A stretch of 64,000 bases of DNA. It comes from Nostoc sp. TCL26-01. Lineage in GTDB: Bacteria > Cyanobacteriota > Cyanobacteriia > Cyanobacteriales > Nostocaceae. The notes beneath the pieces were generated by a model, which worked only from the letters and a program-made list of their open reading frames with translations, did not search any database and was not told where the DNA came from. The stretch is taken from positions 62,001 through 126,000 of the forward strand of contig NZ_CP040299.1 of NCBI RefSeq assembly GCF_013393945.1, given 5' to 3'. Shown here one piece after another: positions 19,401 to 26,423 of this stretch. A program made the position numbers and the translations under genes. Positions within the stretch are counted from its first letter, which is position 1. Every line of letters begins with the position of its first letter.

Positions 19401-20335
19401 CCATTACATCCTCTCCCAGTACTAGCGTTATTGTTACCAGTTTAAAAAATTCCCATCATAAGTTACAGATTGATAATGTTAATAAATTCGCTTTTGCTGC
19501 TCATCAATGGCAAGGAGAGCAAGCTAATATAACTCTGGAAGTGCGGCAAAAACACTCTCATCAAGCACCAATAGTTTTTGCTAAGGTGGGAAATCAAATA
19601 TTGGGAAGTTTAAACAAACAATCAGTAAGTTTTTTGCAAGAAAGACTAGCGACGGTCGGTAGAGAAATTCACGGTTTTACGATTGTCGGTACTGTTAGTC
19701 TTGCCCCTGCTAGTTATGCAGATATAGTCATTGATCCGGCGACTGTTAAGTATCCAGAAATTCAAATAGAAGAACAAGTTAATCAAAATTTGCTTAAAGA
19801 CCAAGTAGCTGTTGCATCTCCTAGAGAGATTGAGCCTGCGATCGCCCAAGGGTCACTGCCGAAGCCGATCGCCACTGTCATATTTTTTGAAGCCCCGGTT
19901 GACCAAGCACATCAAGCTAAAACCAATATGGTTATGTGTAATATGGTGAAGCGTGCTGTTGACCGAGCAGTAGAGCGAGGTTGTAATACACTTCACTTTG
20001 TGAATGCTTCACCATACAAGTCAGAAAATTCCTCATCAGTTTTGCTGACAATTCAACAACTGGCGCAAGCGCGAGAAGATATCAAAATCCACTTATCTAC
20101 CGCAGCCAATGTAAAAATTGCTGTGCAACTTTTAAAACAACCGGATGATATCGTTATTGGTGTCAGCAGCATAGAAACATCTGGAATTATTAACTATGCA
20201 GCTCATCAAGGAATATCCGTGGCAGCATACATTCCAGAAAATGGAGAGTTTGATAGGCGTAATTTACCCCAGAGAGGGGCTGCCACTCAGAAGGAAGTTA
20301 CAATAGTAACAAAAAATTTAGAACACGAGCGTTAG
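16469..20335 (+). CDS. Predicted two-barrel RNA polymerase-like protein
   Basis: A 1288-residue single-chain protein. In the middle, after IIVTRSPLINSNGV and YIHPKTAMDN, it reads QCDFDGDLLAF, with D459-F-D461-G-D463. The order R-x-P, then hP, then DxDGD copies the active-site barrel of RNA polymerase beta-prime (for example ADFDGDQMAVH) and of QDE-1/YonO-type polymerases. About 245-290 residues earlier lie LRAFQFRLGI, RIAKGTLAP (K171) and SSFKGRKGED (K214, K217), fitting the lysine-bearing first barrel. The C-terminal 180 residues form a Rossmann-like part ending GVSSIETSGIINYAAHQGIS. It stands alone, with the promoter region at 16188-16468. The sequence suggests nucleic-acid polymerase activity; template and role are unknown. 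Confidence 0.75.
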   Translation: MTLTLNHFDTKTKQDTGVKEKLENTLAEYLFPGVQFSIGTAYPEATVPEDLGEHNGTTLQFSAGKRMFFADNPTVRQQLYPNPSDGAAYPLPFTPCRIFQELRNVRILVVDDTTGENGGVIANNDAKKLVGDCKGLIDQDFAKANNIELRAFQFRLGIKPQEESQVMRIAKGTLAPTRLDKFGESFLRMGGSAKTSTLRTKTGYDIVLATSSFKGRKGEDAIQPGEYMLTIGLGVKAVAQYREHSLGTQILVNYPKAVKQEILPIIKQQAEKLAQDQKDPRRLALRYVETYERRKALLSKIIGIQPNITADIEDKFAIFDALSSGGGTTDTQEGEYLDKEQKDLLIYSLLKTDLENYCQIIEHPKVIAELQDFVRKEWFEIATGRSIKFTSGLAQPSLDLQSDEICIPYIKEGEEIIVTRSPLINSNGVITLKNKHLPKMLDGCVYIHPKTAMDNMQCDFDGDLLAFAQAKDFPQLAAEVKEKNLPQNRYPDIVKKAKVPYQGKFEEIAVSAMENKIGIIANEIQKNVALQCEIDAIPHDEKYKYLTQVSAHLGNVLAKSQAGKLQIPDKILQQISQVTQVQGAAIDDNQVEHQLQVFKKLLKDCLAELGNELQVAADGPKSALRPEDSIIQYCQTITAYKEVEWLADKKNPEAFTNRSMKTNGYSPIDLMIQQTNQIFEPNQLVAQPVESFRNLYPVVEYTPAQKEYAQDIKNNYNLSVRQQIELEEQRKLEIGPYMIVTSPTSERILEITNLIRYEPAKNPEFWQNTQINIQIKSRKPTPKMPHHLLACIKYNTPDGAETVVPLGTISFKSVQEHNLKPGMVINQGSIKFKFGISEGMIDALKQQTQEYIESIKNNLQPVEKLQMAAVIHDASHTEESRKYSGSRRASVAFSLFTDEVLAQLKQLQFTNMRVIGTQFNEYADRNFRGEKVPIKFENAAHPRDPCQTSRWVTVEGKKLGTVDARSPHLLPGCEAIATITSSPSTSVIVTSLKNSHHKLQIDNVNKFAFAAHQWQGEQANITLEVRQKHSHQAPIVFAKVGNQILGSLNKQSVSFLQERLATVGREIHGFTIVGTVSLAPASYADIVIDPATVKYPEIQIEEQVNQNLLKDQVAVASPREIEPAIAQGSLPKPIATVIFFEAPVDQAHQAKTNMVMCNMVKRAVDRAVERGCNTLHFVNASPYKSENSSSVLLTIQQLAQAREDIKIHLSTAANVKIAVQLLKQPDDIVIGVSSIETSGIINYAAHQGISVAAYIPENGEFDRRNLPQRGAATQKEVTIVTKNLEHER

Positions 20336-20347
20336 ATTAGAAACATC

Positions 20348-21742
20348 TCATTCATTGCTAGTTTTGGTATCGAAATTATTTTTATCAAATTTATCATTGT
20401 CAAAATCCTTTTCATTTAAGCTGTTTGGCATTGAAACACTATTGCTATTATTAATTACTATAAAAAGCTGATTCATTGCTTCTTGAGATTCTTCAACATA
20501 ATCGGACATTTCCATCCTCTGATACAGAATACAAGCTTTTTCATAGGCAAGGATAGCTTCTGAATAATGCTTGACAGATTCTAAAGCCAGGGCTAAATTA
20601 AACCAACCATTAGCTTCAAATTGACTATGGTAACTTTGATGAGCAGCTTCTATTCCCGCTTGAAGATAGAAGATTGCCCGATCATACTGCTTTAGCTGGC
20701 GATGTGCGTTTCCTATATTAATTAGGGAACCTGCTTCTCCTTGATAATCATTAATTTTCCGCTTAATCTCTAAAGAGAAATGATAGTAATCAATTGCCAA
20801 GTAATATTCTTGTTGTGCATCATATATCAAGCCTAAGTTATTTAAGGCATGAGCTTCAAACTCTCTATTTTCAATCTCTCTAGCGATTTCTAAACCACGT
20901 CGGCTATAGTTTAGTGCTTCTTCATAATTTTTTAAGGAATAGTAAGAAAGCCCTATATTTACAAGAGAACCACCAATGTTATCAAGGTCATCAATTTCTA
21001 AAGCGATTTCCAAACAATCTTGATAATTAGCAATAGCTATCTCGTGATTACCTATTCGATCATGGGCATCTCCCAAACAAGCAAGTGCTGTTAAAAATTC
21101 CCATTTTTCATTTTTTCGTGGAATCCAAGATTCGGTTAGTTGCTTATACAAAGCTATGACAGTATTTAGATAGCCATAAGAACTTAAAAACCTATAAACG
21201 CAATTGTTATAATCGTCAGTGTCAAAAATTGTATAAAAAGCGTCTAAATATTTCTCAGAATCGCAGAGTTTGTAAAAATTTTCAACGTGAGGCTTCACAT
21301 CATCAATTGTCTGCCAAGTATTTTGATTAACTGAGTTTAAATATTCTTTATTATCATTTCTATCGACTTCATGATTAGCTTCAAATTCTTGTACAAAACT
21401 AAAACTACTTAATTGGGAGCGATTGGACTTGCTGTACTTGCCTAAGATGAGACTACGAGCTTTCTTCTCTATCATTCTTCCTTCTTGATTGAAGAGCATT
21501 TTAATAAGCTCGTATGGCTTTCTTAAATAGTCACTTACTGTGCGAGATTCAATACCTAGTTTCTCTGCTATTTGCTTGCGATCTAAATCCAGGGCAATGG
21601 CTCGCAAACATCTTTCCTGCTGAAGACTCAATCCGTCCCCACTATTGCTAGTCAACAGATCCAAGTAAAATTTATCCCAATCGTATAACTGGTAGACCTC
21701 GGAGAACTCCTCACTGGGGTTAGATGGAAAGGTTGGCATCAC
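20348..21742 (-). CDS. HTH-TPR regulator
   Basis: A 464-residue protein. Residues 38-85 are a LuxR/sigma-like helix-turn-helix (LSLQQERCLRAIALDLDRKQ then IAEKLGIESRTVSDYL). From about residue 200 there are six or more tetratricopeptide repeats, with units such as DNIGGSLVNIGLSYYSLKNY and EFEAHALNNLGLIYDAQQEY. The C-terminus is Asn/Asp-rich. Its end lies 12 bp from the end of the convergent polymerase-like gene. Such HTH-TPR proteins act as signal-dependent regulators or scaffold proteins in cyanobacteria. A role in controlling its neighbours is inference from position. Confidence 0.8.
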   Translation of the reverse strand: MMPTFPSNPSEEFSEVYQLYDWDKFYLDLLTSNSGDGLSLQQERCLRAIALDLDRKQIAEKLGIESRTVSDYLRKPYELIKMLFNQEGRMIEKKARSLILGKYSKSNRSQLSSFSFVQEFEANHEVDRNDNKEYLNSVNQNTWQTIDDVKPHVENFYKLCDSEKYLDAFYTIFDTDDYNNCVYRFLSSYGYLNTVIALYKQLTESWIPRKNEKWEFLTALACLGDAHDRIGNHEIAIANYQDCLEIALEIDDLDNIGGSLVNIGLSYYSLKNYEEALNYSRRGLEIAREIENREFEAHALNNLGLIYDAQQEYYLAIDYYHFSLEIKRKINDYQGEAGSLINIGNAHRQLKQYDRAIFYLQAGIEAAHQSYHSQFEANGWFNLALALESVKHYSEAILAYEKACILYQRMEMSDYVEESQEAMNQLFIVINNSNSVSMPNSLNEKDFDNDKFDKNNFDTKTSNE

Positions 21743-21899
21743 TTAAATGTCTTTATGTTTACTGCTCTCAAGGTTAGCAATTTCCTTAAATGAGAAACTA
21801 CCCACAAAAATACCCACAAAACTCCCCATATTTGTGTGCATACCTAGATTGGATATTTTAGGTAATTTGTAGGACAGTCAACTACTTAAGGATAAAGCT

Positions 21900-22682
21900 A
21901 TGGCTGGTTCTAATAATTTTGGCTTTGATATTCAAGACCTGTTGAACTTTCCCCACGCTCTTGCCTGCTGCAAAAAGTGCCTTGCCATTTCTCGTGCTAT
22001 GAAGCGTAACCGCCAACAACATATTCACTGCCCTATTTGTCGAGTGCAATACATTGTTCATGGCAATTCAGAATTTGAGCAGTTTCGAGCTTATTTCAAA
22101 AACAAAGGGCTTTATATCCAGAATCACCAGATTTTTGAACATTGTCGGCAACTGGCAGCGATCGCTCATCGTATTAATCAGTACAGCCCAGACTATCCAC
22201 CTTTGGCCGGTCTGCTTCAGGCATTCCACTTGGCGCGACAGTTTGTTCACTTCACAACCTTTGGCATTAGCAAAGATTTTTTGCTCGTCCTTAAGTTCAT
22301 CGCCCAACATATTCAGGTACGGGGTATAGTCGCTCTTACTCCCGATCAATCCTGGGTTTTGTCTGAGCTAGAAAGCTCCGATCTGAAAACTCCGAATTTC
22401 TGCATAAAGACGATTTGTACCTCTACTAACAACTGGAAAAAACTTCCCCATCAAAAGCTGATTGTTATTGATGGACTGATGGCGTTTAAAGGTAGTGCAA
22501 ATTTAACTACAACTGCATGGCGTAAAGCTGCTCACTTCTACGATGTTGTTGAGGTTGTTACGCAAATTGATGAGGTCATCACTCATCATAATCGTTACTT
22601 CTCAACTGTTTGGGCAAACTTAAGCGAACATAGCGATATTATTACCATCGGTTCAGATCCCTTTGATGATTCCGTTGCATAA
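21900..22682 (+). CDS. Zinc-ribbon phospholipase D-like (HKD) nuclease family protein
   Basis: Start at 21900 with AAGGA 7 nt upstream. The N-terminus carries a zinc-ribbon pattern, CCKKC near residue 24 and CPIC near residue 47. The C-terminal half has one HKD motif, HQKLIVIDGLMAFKGSANLT, the signature of PLD-superfamily nucleases, which act as dimers when they hold only one motif. The likely activity is metal-independent cleavage of DNA or RNA. It is divergent from the HTH-TPR gene with a 157-bp shared promoter region containing two ACCCACAAAA copies. Confidence 0.82.
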   Translation: MAGSNNFGFDIQDLLNFPHALACCKKCLAISRAMKRNRQQHIHCPICRVQYIVHGNSEFEQFRAYFKNKGLYIQNHQIFEHCRQLAAIAHRINQYSPDYPPLAGLLQAFHLARQFVHFTTFGISKDFLLVLKFIAQHIQVRGIVALTPDQSWVLSELESSDLKTPNFCIKTICTSTNNWKKLPHQKLIVIDGLMAFKGSANLTTTAWRKAAHFYDVVEVVTQIDEVITHHNRYFSTVWANLSEHSDIITIGSDPFDDSVA

Positions 22683-22781
22683 TCAATCAAAGACGAGAAT
22701 TACTTCCATGATATCTCCGGCAAACTTTTGCGATTTACCAGAGGAATATGTGGTAGAGCATGAGGATTAATTAATTCTGGG

Positions 22782-23012
22782 TTATTCATCCAAGTTGATA
22801 CTAAAATTAACTCCCAATACCTCTTCTATGCGTCGTAAAGTTTCGATTGGCAAAGCTTTCGTTTCTTCAGCTTCTATTTTGTACCAATTCATAGTTGTCA
22901 TAGGAATTTGACGGCATATTTCAGCTAAAGAACGCCTATCAGCTTCTCTAGCTCGTCTAATTCTCTCCCCCAGACTAGGGATTTCTATATCTATCGTTCT
23001 TCTAACTTTCAT
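22782..23012 (-). CDS. XRE-family HTH regulator
   Basis: A 76-residue protein starting at the ATG at 23012. The single domain is a Cro/CI-type helix-turn-helix (IPSLGERIRRAREADRRSLA, then EICRQIPMTTMNWYKIE), ending LRRIEEVLGVNF. It faces away from the minisatellite-bearing gene and shares its 140-bp promoter region, so it could repress that gene as well as itself. The GGGAACC palindromes in that neighbour are possible targets, which is conjecture. Confidence 0.85.
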   Translation of the reverse strand: MKVRRTIDIEIPSLGERIRRAREADRRSLAEICRQIPMTTMNWYKIEAEETKALPIETLRRIEEVLGVNFSINLDE

Positions 23013-23152
23013 CAATTCCTCAGCCCTTCAACTCCCTTCAACTATAGATTGTCAGTTTGCCCGAAATAGTAAACCATGAGTTTATAGTTTATGATAAGGT
23101 ATCAAAGATATCAAACAATAGTGACTTTTCTTTGGAGATAGGGGGTAGAAGT

Positions 23153-24172
23153 ATGAGCGAGATGTCCAACATCTCCACTGATAGGGACTTGCTACCCCCC
23201 AAGAGCGACTTAGAAGCCAACCACACTGTACCAGTTGAAATAGTTGTTAGCTCCGAACTTACCACAGATGAGTGGCGCGATCGCATATTTTTAGAAAGGC
23301 AAGTTGAACGAGCATTTTACGCAGCAGCTAAAGCATTGAAAGAACTACGAGATAGACGTTTGTACCGTTCGACTCACGCAACATTTGAAGATTACTGCCG
23401 TTCCCGGTTTGGCTTCACTCACCGCCATGTGAACTACTTGATAGCTGGTTCATTGGTGGTTGACAATCTCATGGGAACCAATGGTTCCCAAATTGGGAAC
23501 TCAGATGAAATGGGAACCATTGGTTCCCAAATCGAGAACCGAGATAAAACTGGAACCAATGGTTCCCAAATTGAAAACCCAGATGAAACGGGAACCAATG
23601 GTTCCCAAATCGAGAACCGAGATAAAACGGGAACCATTGGTTCCCAAATCTTACCAACGAGCGAACGCCAAGTTAGACCATTGGTTCCCTTGGAACCAGA
23701 ACAACAACGTCTTGCTTGGCAACAGGCAGTAGAACTTGCTGGTGGTAAAATTCCCTCCGGTCGTATTGTTCAAGATATTGTGGACAAAATCCGAGAAAGA
23801 ACCAAAGTGCCTAATCCCTACCACCTTGGGGAAATATGTACTCTACTGCCCAAAGACAACCCAGAACTTAAAGGCAAGAGTGGTTGTTGGGGTGTCATCA
23901 CTCATGTTGGGGACTATAGTTGCACTCTTGAGACTTGGGATGCTCAGTATACCGTGAAAATAGAACATCTCAAGTCCCTAGAACTGTTAGACAATGACTG
24001 CCAATTTATGCAACAACTATGTGCGCGATTGCGGCGGCTGCATGAAATTGAAAACCGAGATAGTGCAGTAGATTGGCTTTGCTTAGGATTGGGGAAACAA
24101 CTCAAACCGTACCTTTCGCCGTTACAGGAAAAATTGCTGGCTGATGTGGAACAAGAGTATGGACTCCATTAG
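23153..24172 (+). CDS. Cyanobacterial plasmid protein with expanded 13-residue repeat linker
   Basis: Start chosen at 23153 (MSEMSNIST) because a GGGGG box lies 7 nt before it; an earlier ATG/TTG frame from 23057 has no support. The N-terminal domain (VERAFYAAAKALKELRDRRL ... YCRSRFGFTHRHVNYLI) is a helical, probably DNA-binding module common on cyanobacterial plasmids. It is joined by the motif ILPTSERQVRPL to a C-terminal domain with GCWGVITHVGDYSCTLETWD. Between them 4.6 copies of a 13-residue unit (MGTNGSQI...) have expanded the linker. The family is widespread in cyanobacteria but its function is unknown to me; a ParB-like or regulatory role is a guess. Confidence 0.75.
   Translation: MSEMSNISTDRDLLPPKSDLEANHTVPVEIVVSSELTTDEWRDRIFLERQVERAFYAAAKALKELRDRRLYRSTHATFEDYCRSRFGFTHRHVNYLIAGSLVVDNLMGTNGSQIGNSDEMGTIGSQIENRDKTGTNGSQIENPDETGTNGSQIENRDKTGTIGSQILPTSERQVRPLVPLEPEQQRLAWQQAVELAGGKIPSGRIVQDIVDKIRERTKVPNPYHLGEICTLLPKDNPELKGKSGCWGVITHVGDYSCTLETWDAQYTVKIEHLKSLELLDNDCQFMQQLCARLRRLHEIENRDSAVDWLCLGLGKQLKPYLSPLQEKLLADVEQEYGLH
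23471..23650 (+). repeat. Coding minisatellite, 39-bp unit, 4.6 copies
   Basis: Four full 39-bp units start at 23471, 23510, 23549 and 23588, and a partial unit runs from 23627 to 23650. Each starts (A/T/C)GGGAACCA(A/T)TGG-type and contains the palindrome GGGAACC-AAT/ATT-GGTTCCC with 7-bp arms. The unit length is divisible by three, so copy changes keep the frame. Units alternate between two variants (IENRDK and IGNSDE/IENPDE endings). Confidence 0.92.
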
Positions 24173-24666
24173 CCAGCAAGAACTTTGGGTCTGCTAGTGG
24201 AAGTTGGTAGCGTCATTTCACTCAGTACCCGTGCTACTTCAGTTGGCTGGGATGTCAACTTGGCTTTCAGTTGTGTCCGCAGAATCGCTAATCGCTGGTA
24301 ATGACCATTCACCTTGTCTGCAATCCCTAAACGTCGGGCTGCTGTACGAATGCGAGGCTGGGGCAGCTTCTCTATTAAAAGCGTTAGGGATTCAGTGTCA
24401 ATATTATCAGTTGTGCTTGGCGCGGTGCTGTCGGCTACTGGAATTGATAGGGATTCTGGATTATTTACAGGTTTATTAGAAGCTGGTGAAATAAGTTGGT
24501 CTGTCACTTGCTTGTCGTTAACTGAGTATGCCGTGTTGTTCTGTTGATGATTGCAAGCATTCCATAGTTGTACTAAACCTGCAAACAAATCAAGTATCAT
24601 CAAGATTGCATATACAGTGGCGATCGCTAAAATCGCATTTGTCAAAAAGTCTTGAATATCTTGCAT
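24169..24666 (-). CDS. Membrane protein with C-terminal helical DNA-binding-like module
   Basis: A 165-residue protein with one N-terminal membrane segment (LTNAILAIATVYAILMILDL, residues 8-35), a polar linker rich in Asn, Ser and Pro, and a C-terminal helical module (LPQPRIRTAARRLGIADKVN, then LAILRTQLKAKL) that resembles a Rho-N or SAP-type nucleic-acid-binding unit. Its 3' end overlaps the convergent neighbour by 4 bp. It could tether DNA to the membrane; this is inference. Confidence 0.65.
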   Translation of the reverse strand: MQDIQDFLTNAILAIATVYAILMILDLFAGLVQLWNACNHQQNNTAYSVNDKQVTDQLISPASNKPVNNPESLSIPVADSTAPSTTDNIDTESLTLLIEKLPQPRIRTAARRLGIADKVNGHYQRLAILRTQLKAKLTSQPTEVARVLSEMTLPTSTSRPKVLAG

Positions 24667-24715
24667 TTTCCGTGTCTCCAGTAAAATTGCGTGAAGTGTA
24701 TGCTGGCTTTTTATA

Positions 24716-24750
24716 GTTCCTTCCCCGTGAGGGGTTGCAAATATTTCAAC
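24716..24750 (+). repeat. Solitary CRISPR-repeat-like sequence
   Basis: A 35-bp stretch begins GTTCC, has the hairpin CCCC-GTGA-GGGG and ends TTTCAAC, the pattern of many cyanobacterial CRISPR repeats. No second copy or spacer is nearby, so this is at most a relic. Confidence 0.35.
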
Positions 24751-24777
24751 ACCCCTAGCTACAAGTTAGAGGTGTTA
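24747..24777 (-). terminator. Imperfect hairpin between convergent-spaced genes
   Basis: AACACCCCTA and TTAGAGGTGTT form an imperfect stem around CAAG. It sits directly after the 24784-25017 gene, read on the minus strand, and could end its transcript. No strong T-run is present. Confidence 0.35.
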
Positions 24778-24783
24778 CTGATT

Positions 24784-25017
24784 CTAGAAATGCTCAAAAA
24801 TTGAGGATTCCGGTTGAACAGCGATTTCTATCTGGTAGTCTCTGTCATGCCAGCCAAGCAGATACCAGTAATTTTCTGAATACGATGGTGGTAGATTACA
24901 GGTACGGTCTGCCTCGCCTAACTCAAACCAATATAGTGTTAACCTATCGCGTTCCTGCATTAAAAAGTCAATTTCACGGTCGATGTCTGTAGTGATATTG
25001 CACATTTTATTGATCAA
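24784..25017 (-). CDS. Small hypothetical protein, 77 residues
   Basis: MINKMCNITTDIDREIDFLM... has an amphipathic N-terminal helix, an aromatic-rich middle (YSENYWYLLGWHDRDYQIEI) and no known motif. It is on the minus strand like the genes that follow. The aromatic pattern suggests a real folded protein, but I do not recognise it. Confidence 0.5.
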   Translation of the reverse strand: MINKMCNITTDIDREIDFLMQERDRLTLYWFELGEADRTCNLPPSYSENYWYLLGWHDRDYQIEIAVQPESSIFEHF

Positions 25018-25214
25018 TGACTATTTAAATTTCATTCCTCAGCAGCGCGTAAGCGTAAAAAACAAGCCACTGGTATTTCACCAATAGCTTGCACAGAGAC
25101 TAAAAGCTACAGATGCTAACAATAAATTTCCTCATCACACTCCGTAGAAATTATTTCCACAACATTTTCTATCCTTCTCCATGTTGTGTAAGATGAGGAG
25201 GAATAACGAGATTC

Positions 25215-25553
25215 TTAGGAATAGCTATTGTGTAGGTTTTTCACTATTGCTATTAGCTCAAAATATTCTATTTCTGGAGATTTGGCTGTTCTAAAATAGA
25301 GGCGAAATGAACCATCTCCATATTTTTTGAAGTCTTGTTCGCTAAAGTGGATTTCTTGCCGTTGCAGCCATTTGATAACACTACTGTAAAATTCAGCTAG
25401 GAATAATGCCGGAAAGTAAATCCTGCCTATTTTTGCCCCAGTTTGTACATGAGTTACTACCTGAAATTGTGGTGACACTAACACTTCTGCCATATAAACG
25501 CTCACTTGAATCGTTTTAATTTCTTTAGCCGTAAGGCTTGTGGCAGAGTGCAA
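25215..25553 (-). CDS. Hypothetical protein, about 112 residues
   Basis: The product reads MAEVLVSPQFQVVTHVQTGA, then FPALFLAEFYSSVIKWLQRQ and a C-terminal FRLYFRTAKSPEIEYFELIA. The start may be 25553 or the internal ATG at 25493, where the conserved-looking sequence begins. No recognised domain. The neighbours on the same strand (protease-like pair at 25632-26314) are 80 bp upstream, so it could belong to one transcription unit. Confidence 0.5.
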   Translation of the reverse strand: MHSATSLTAKEIKTIQVSVYMAEVLVSPQFQVVTHVQTGAKIGRIYFPALFLAEFYSSVIKWLQRQEIHFSEQDFKKYGDGSFRLYFRTAKSPEIEYFELIAIVKNLHNSYS

Positions 25554-25631
25554 GTGAGAGCGCTTCTCTAAAAAAGTAAACCATACTCAAGGAATCAGGA
25601 GTCATAGCAAGTGTTTATGTAAAACTCTTGA

Positions 25632-26000
25632 TTAAATTAACTCTAAACTTACTATATTTTGACTATAATTAGCGACGAAGATAAATAATTTCAGCCATCG
25701 AGAACCTAGTAAAATTTCCTGGATTTCATCTCCAGCAAATACAGGAATTTCCCACTCTTGACTATCTATTATTACCCTACCACTATAAACATCAAATTCA
25801 GTTTCTCCTTGAGCAGTTCTTAATTTATTTTGGCGCAAAAAAGACCAATCAAGACTTTGTACATCTTGTTTGTTCATAGCTAAAAATTCAGTGAATCCTG
25901 TATCTAACATTGTTTCTACAGGAAAGCTGAAGTCATCCCCTCCAATTAAATCAATTTCAAAGTAAACTTGACCTTTATCTCCAAATCTCCCCTCAATCAT
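25632..26000 (-). CDS. Retropepsin-like aspartyl protease family protein
   Basis: A 122-residue protein with the active-site-like motif ETMLDTGFTEFLAM (Asp33-Thr-Gly). The strand-rich rest (GETEFDVYSGRVIIDSQEWE, IPVFAGDEIQEILLGSRWL) contains the flap- and dimer-type segments of the single-domain clan AA proteases found in cyanobacteria. It overlaps the upstream 25997-26314 gene by 4 bp. These short pairs are common and are usually described only as aspartyl-protease-like. Confidence 0.75.
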   Translation of the reverse strand: MIEGRFGDKGQVYFEIDLIGGDDFSFPVETMLDTGFTEFLAMNKQDVQSLDWSFLRQNKLRTAQGETEFDVYSGRVIIDSQEWEIPVFAGDEIQEILLGSRWLKLFIFVANYSQNIVSLELI

Positions 26001-26314
26001 ATTCTGCCACTAACTCCGGTTTCGTTAATGCCAAAAATATGATGAATCACATTAGGATATTTTTCTCTGGCCATTTTACTTGCTACCTCTTGATCCCGAT
26101 CAATAAAGTAATCCCCAGTATCAGGTTCAATGGCAATATACCAACCATAGTATTTATCTAGTATTTCTGGTTTTAAACGCTCGAAAATCACCCAACAACG
26201 CTCATAAAATGCCTGTCTTCTGGCTTTTTCTTGGGCTTTTTGGGCTTCTGTCCACTGAATTTCCGGGAATACTCTTCCACGTCTGACAATTCTTTCGGGT
26301 GAAGAGTGTGTCAT
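25997..26314 (-). CDS. Small partner protein of the aspartyl-protease-like gene
   Basis: The start at 26314 (MTHSSPERIVRRG) is preferred over a TTG at 26386 that would begin inside a GGGAACC palindrome. The 105-residue product has a helical, charged front half (TEAQKAQEKARRQAFYERCW) and a conserved-looking end, YYGWYIAIEPDTGDYFIDRD, resembling DUF5678-like proteins. It overlaps the protease-like gene by 4 bp (ATGA). The two form a coupled pair, possibly a toxin-antitoxin-like or regulatory module; that is speculation. Confidence 0.65.
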   Translation of the reverse strand: MTHSSPERIVRRGRVFPEIQWTEAQKAQEKARRQAFYERCWVIFERLKPEILDKYYGWYIAIEPDTGDYFIDRDQEVASKMAREKYPNVIHHIFGINETGVSGRI

Positions 26315-26365
26315 ATTTTTTACCTCATGAAAATTTATTGTCCATATTTCATTATAAAATGCCAA

Positions 26366-26411
26366 ATGGGAACCATTGGTTCCCAAATATTACCAATGAG
26401 CGAACGAGGAA
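26366..26411 (+). repeat. Orphan unit of the 39-bp minisatellite
   Basis: The palindrome GGGAACCATTGGTTCCC followed by CAAATATTACCAATGAGC and GAACGA closely matches the end of the minisatellite in the gene at 23153-24172 (palindrome, CAAATCTTACCAACGAGC, GAACGC at 23628-23672). It is a detached copy 2.7 kb away, just before the 26424 gene. Confidence 0.8.
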
Positions 26412-26423
26412 GTATGTATTCTA

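Noticed and set aside
23434..23657. Repetitive antisense frames over the minisatellite (WEPLVPV and NHWFPF patterns)
   Set aside because: They are open only because the 39-bp unit has no stops in several frames; the plus-strand gene explains the region.
24716..24780. CRISPR array
   Set aside because: Only one repeat-like sequence, no spacers, and no cas genes in the window.
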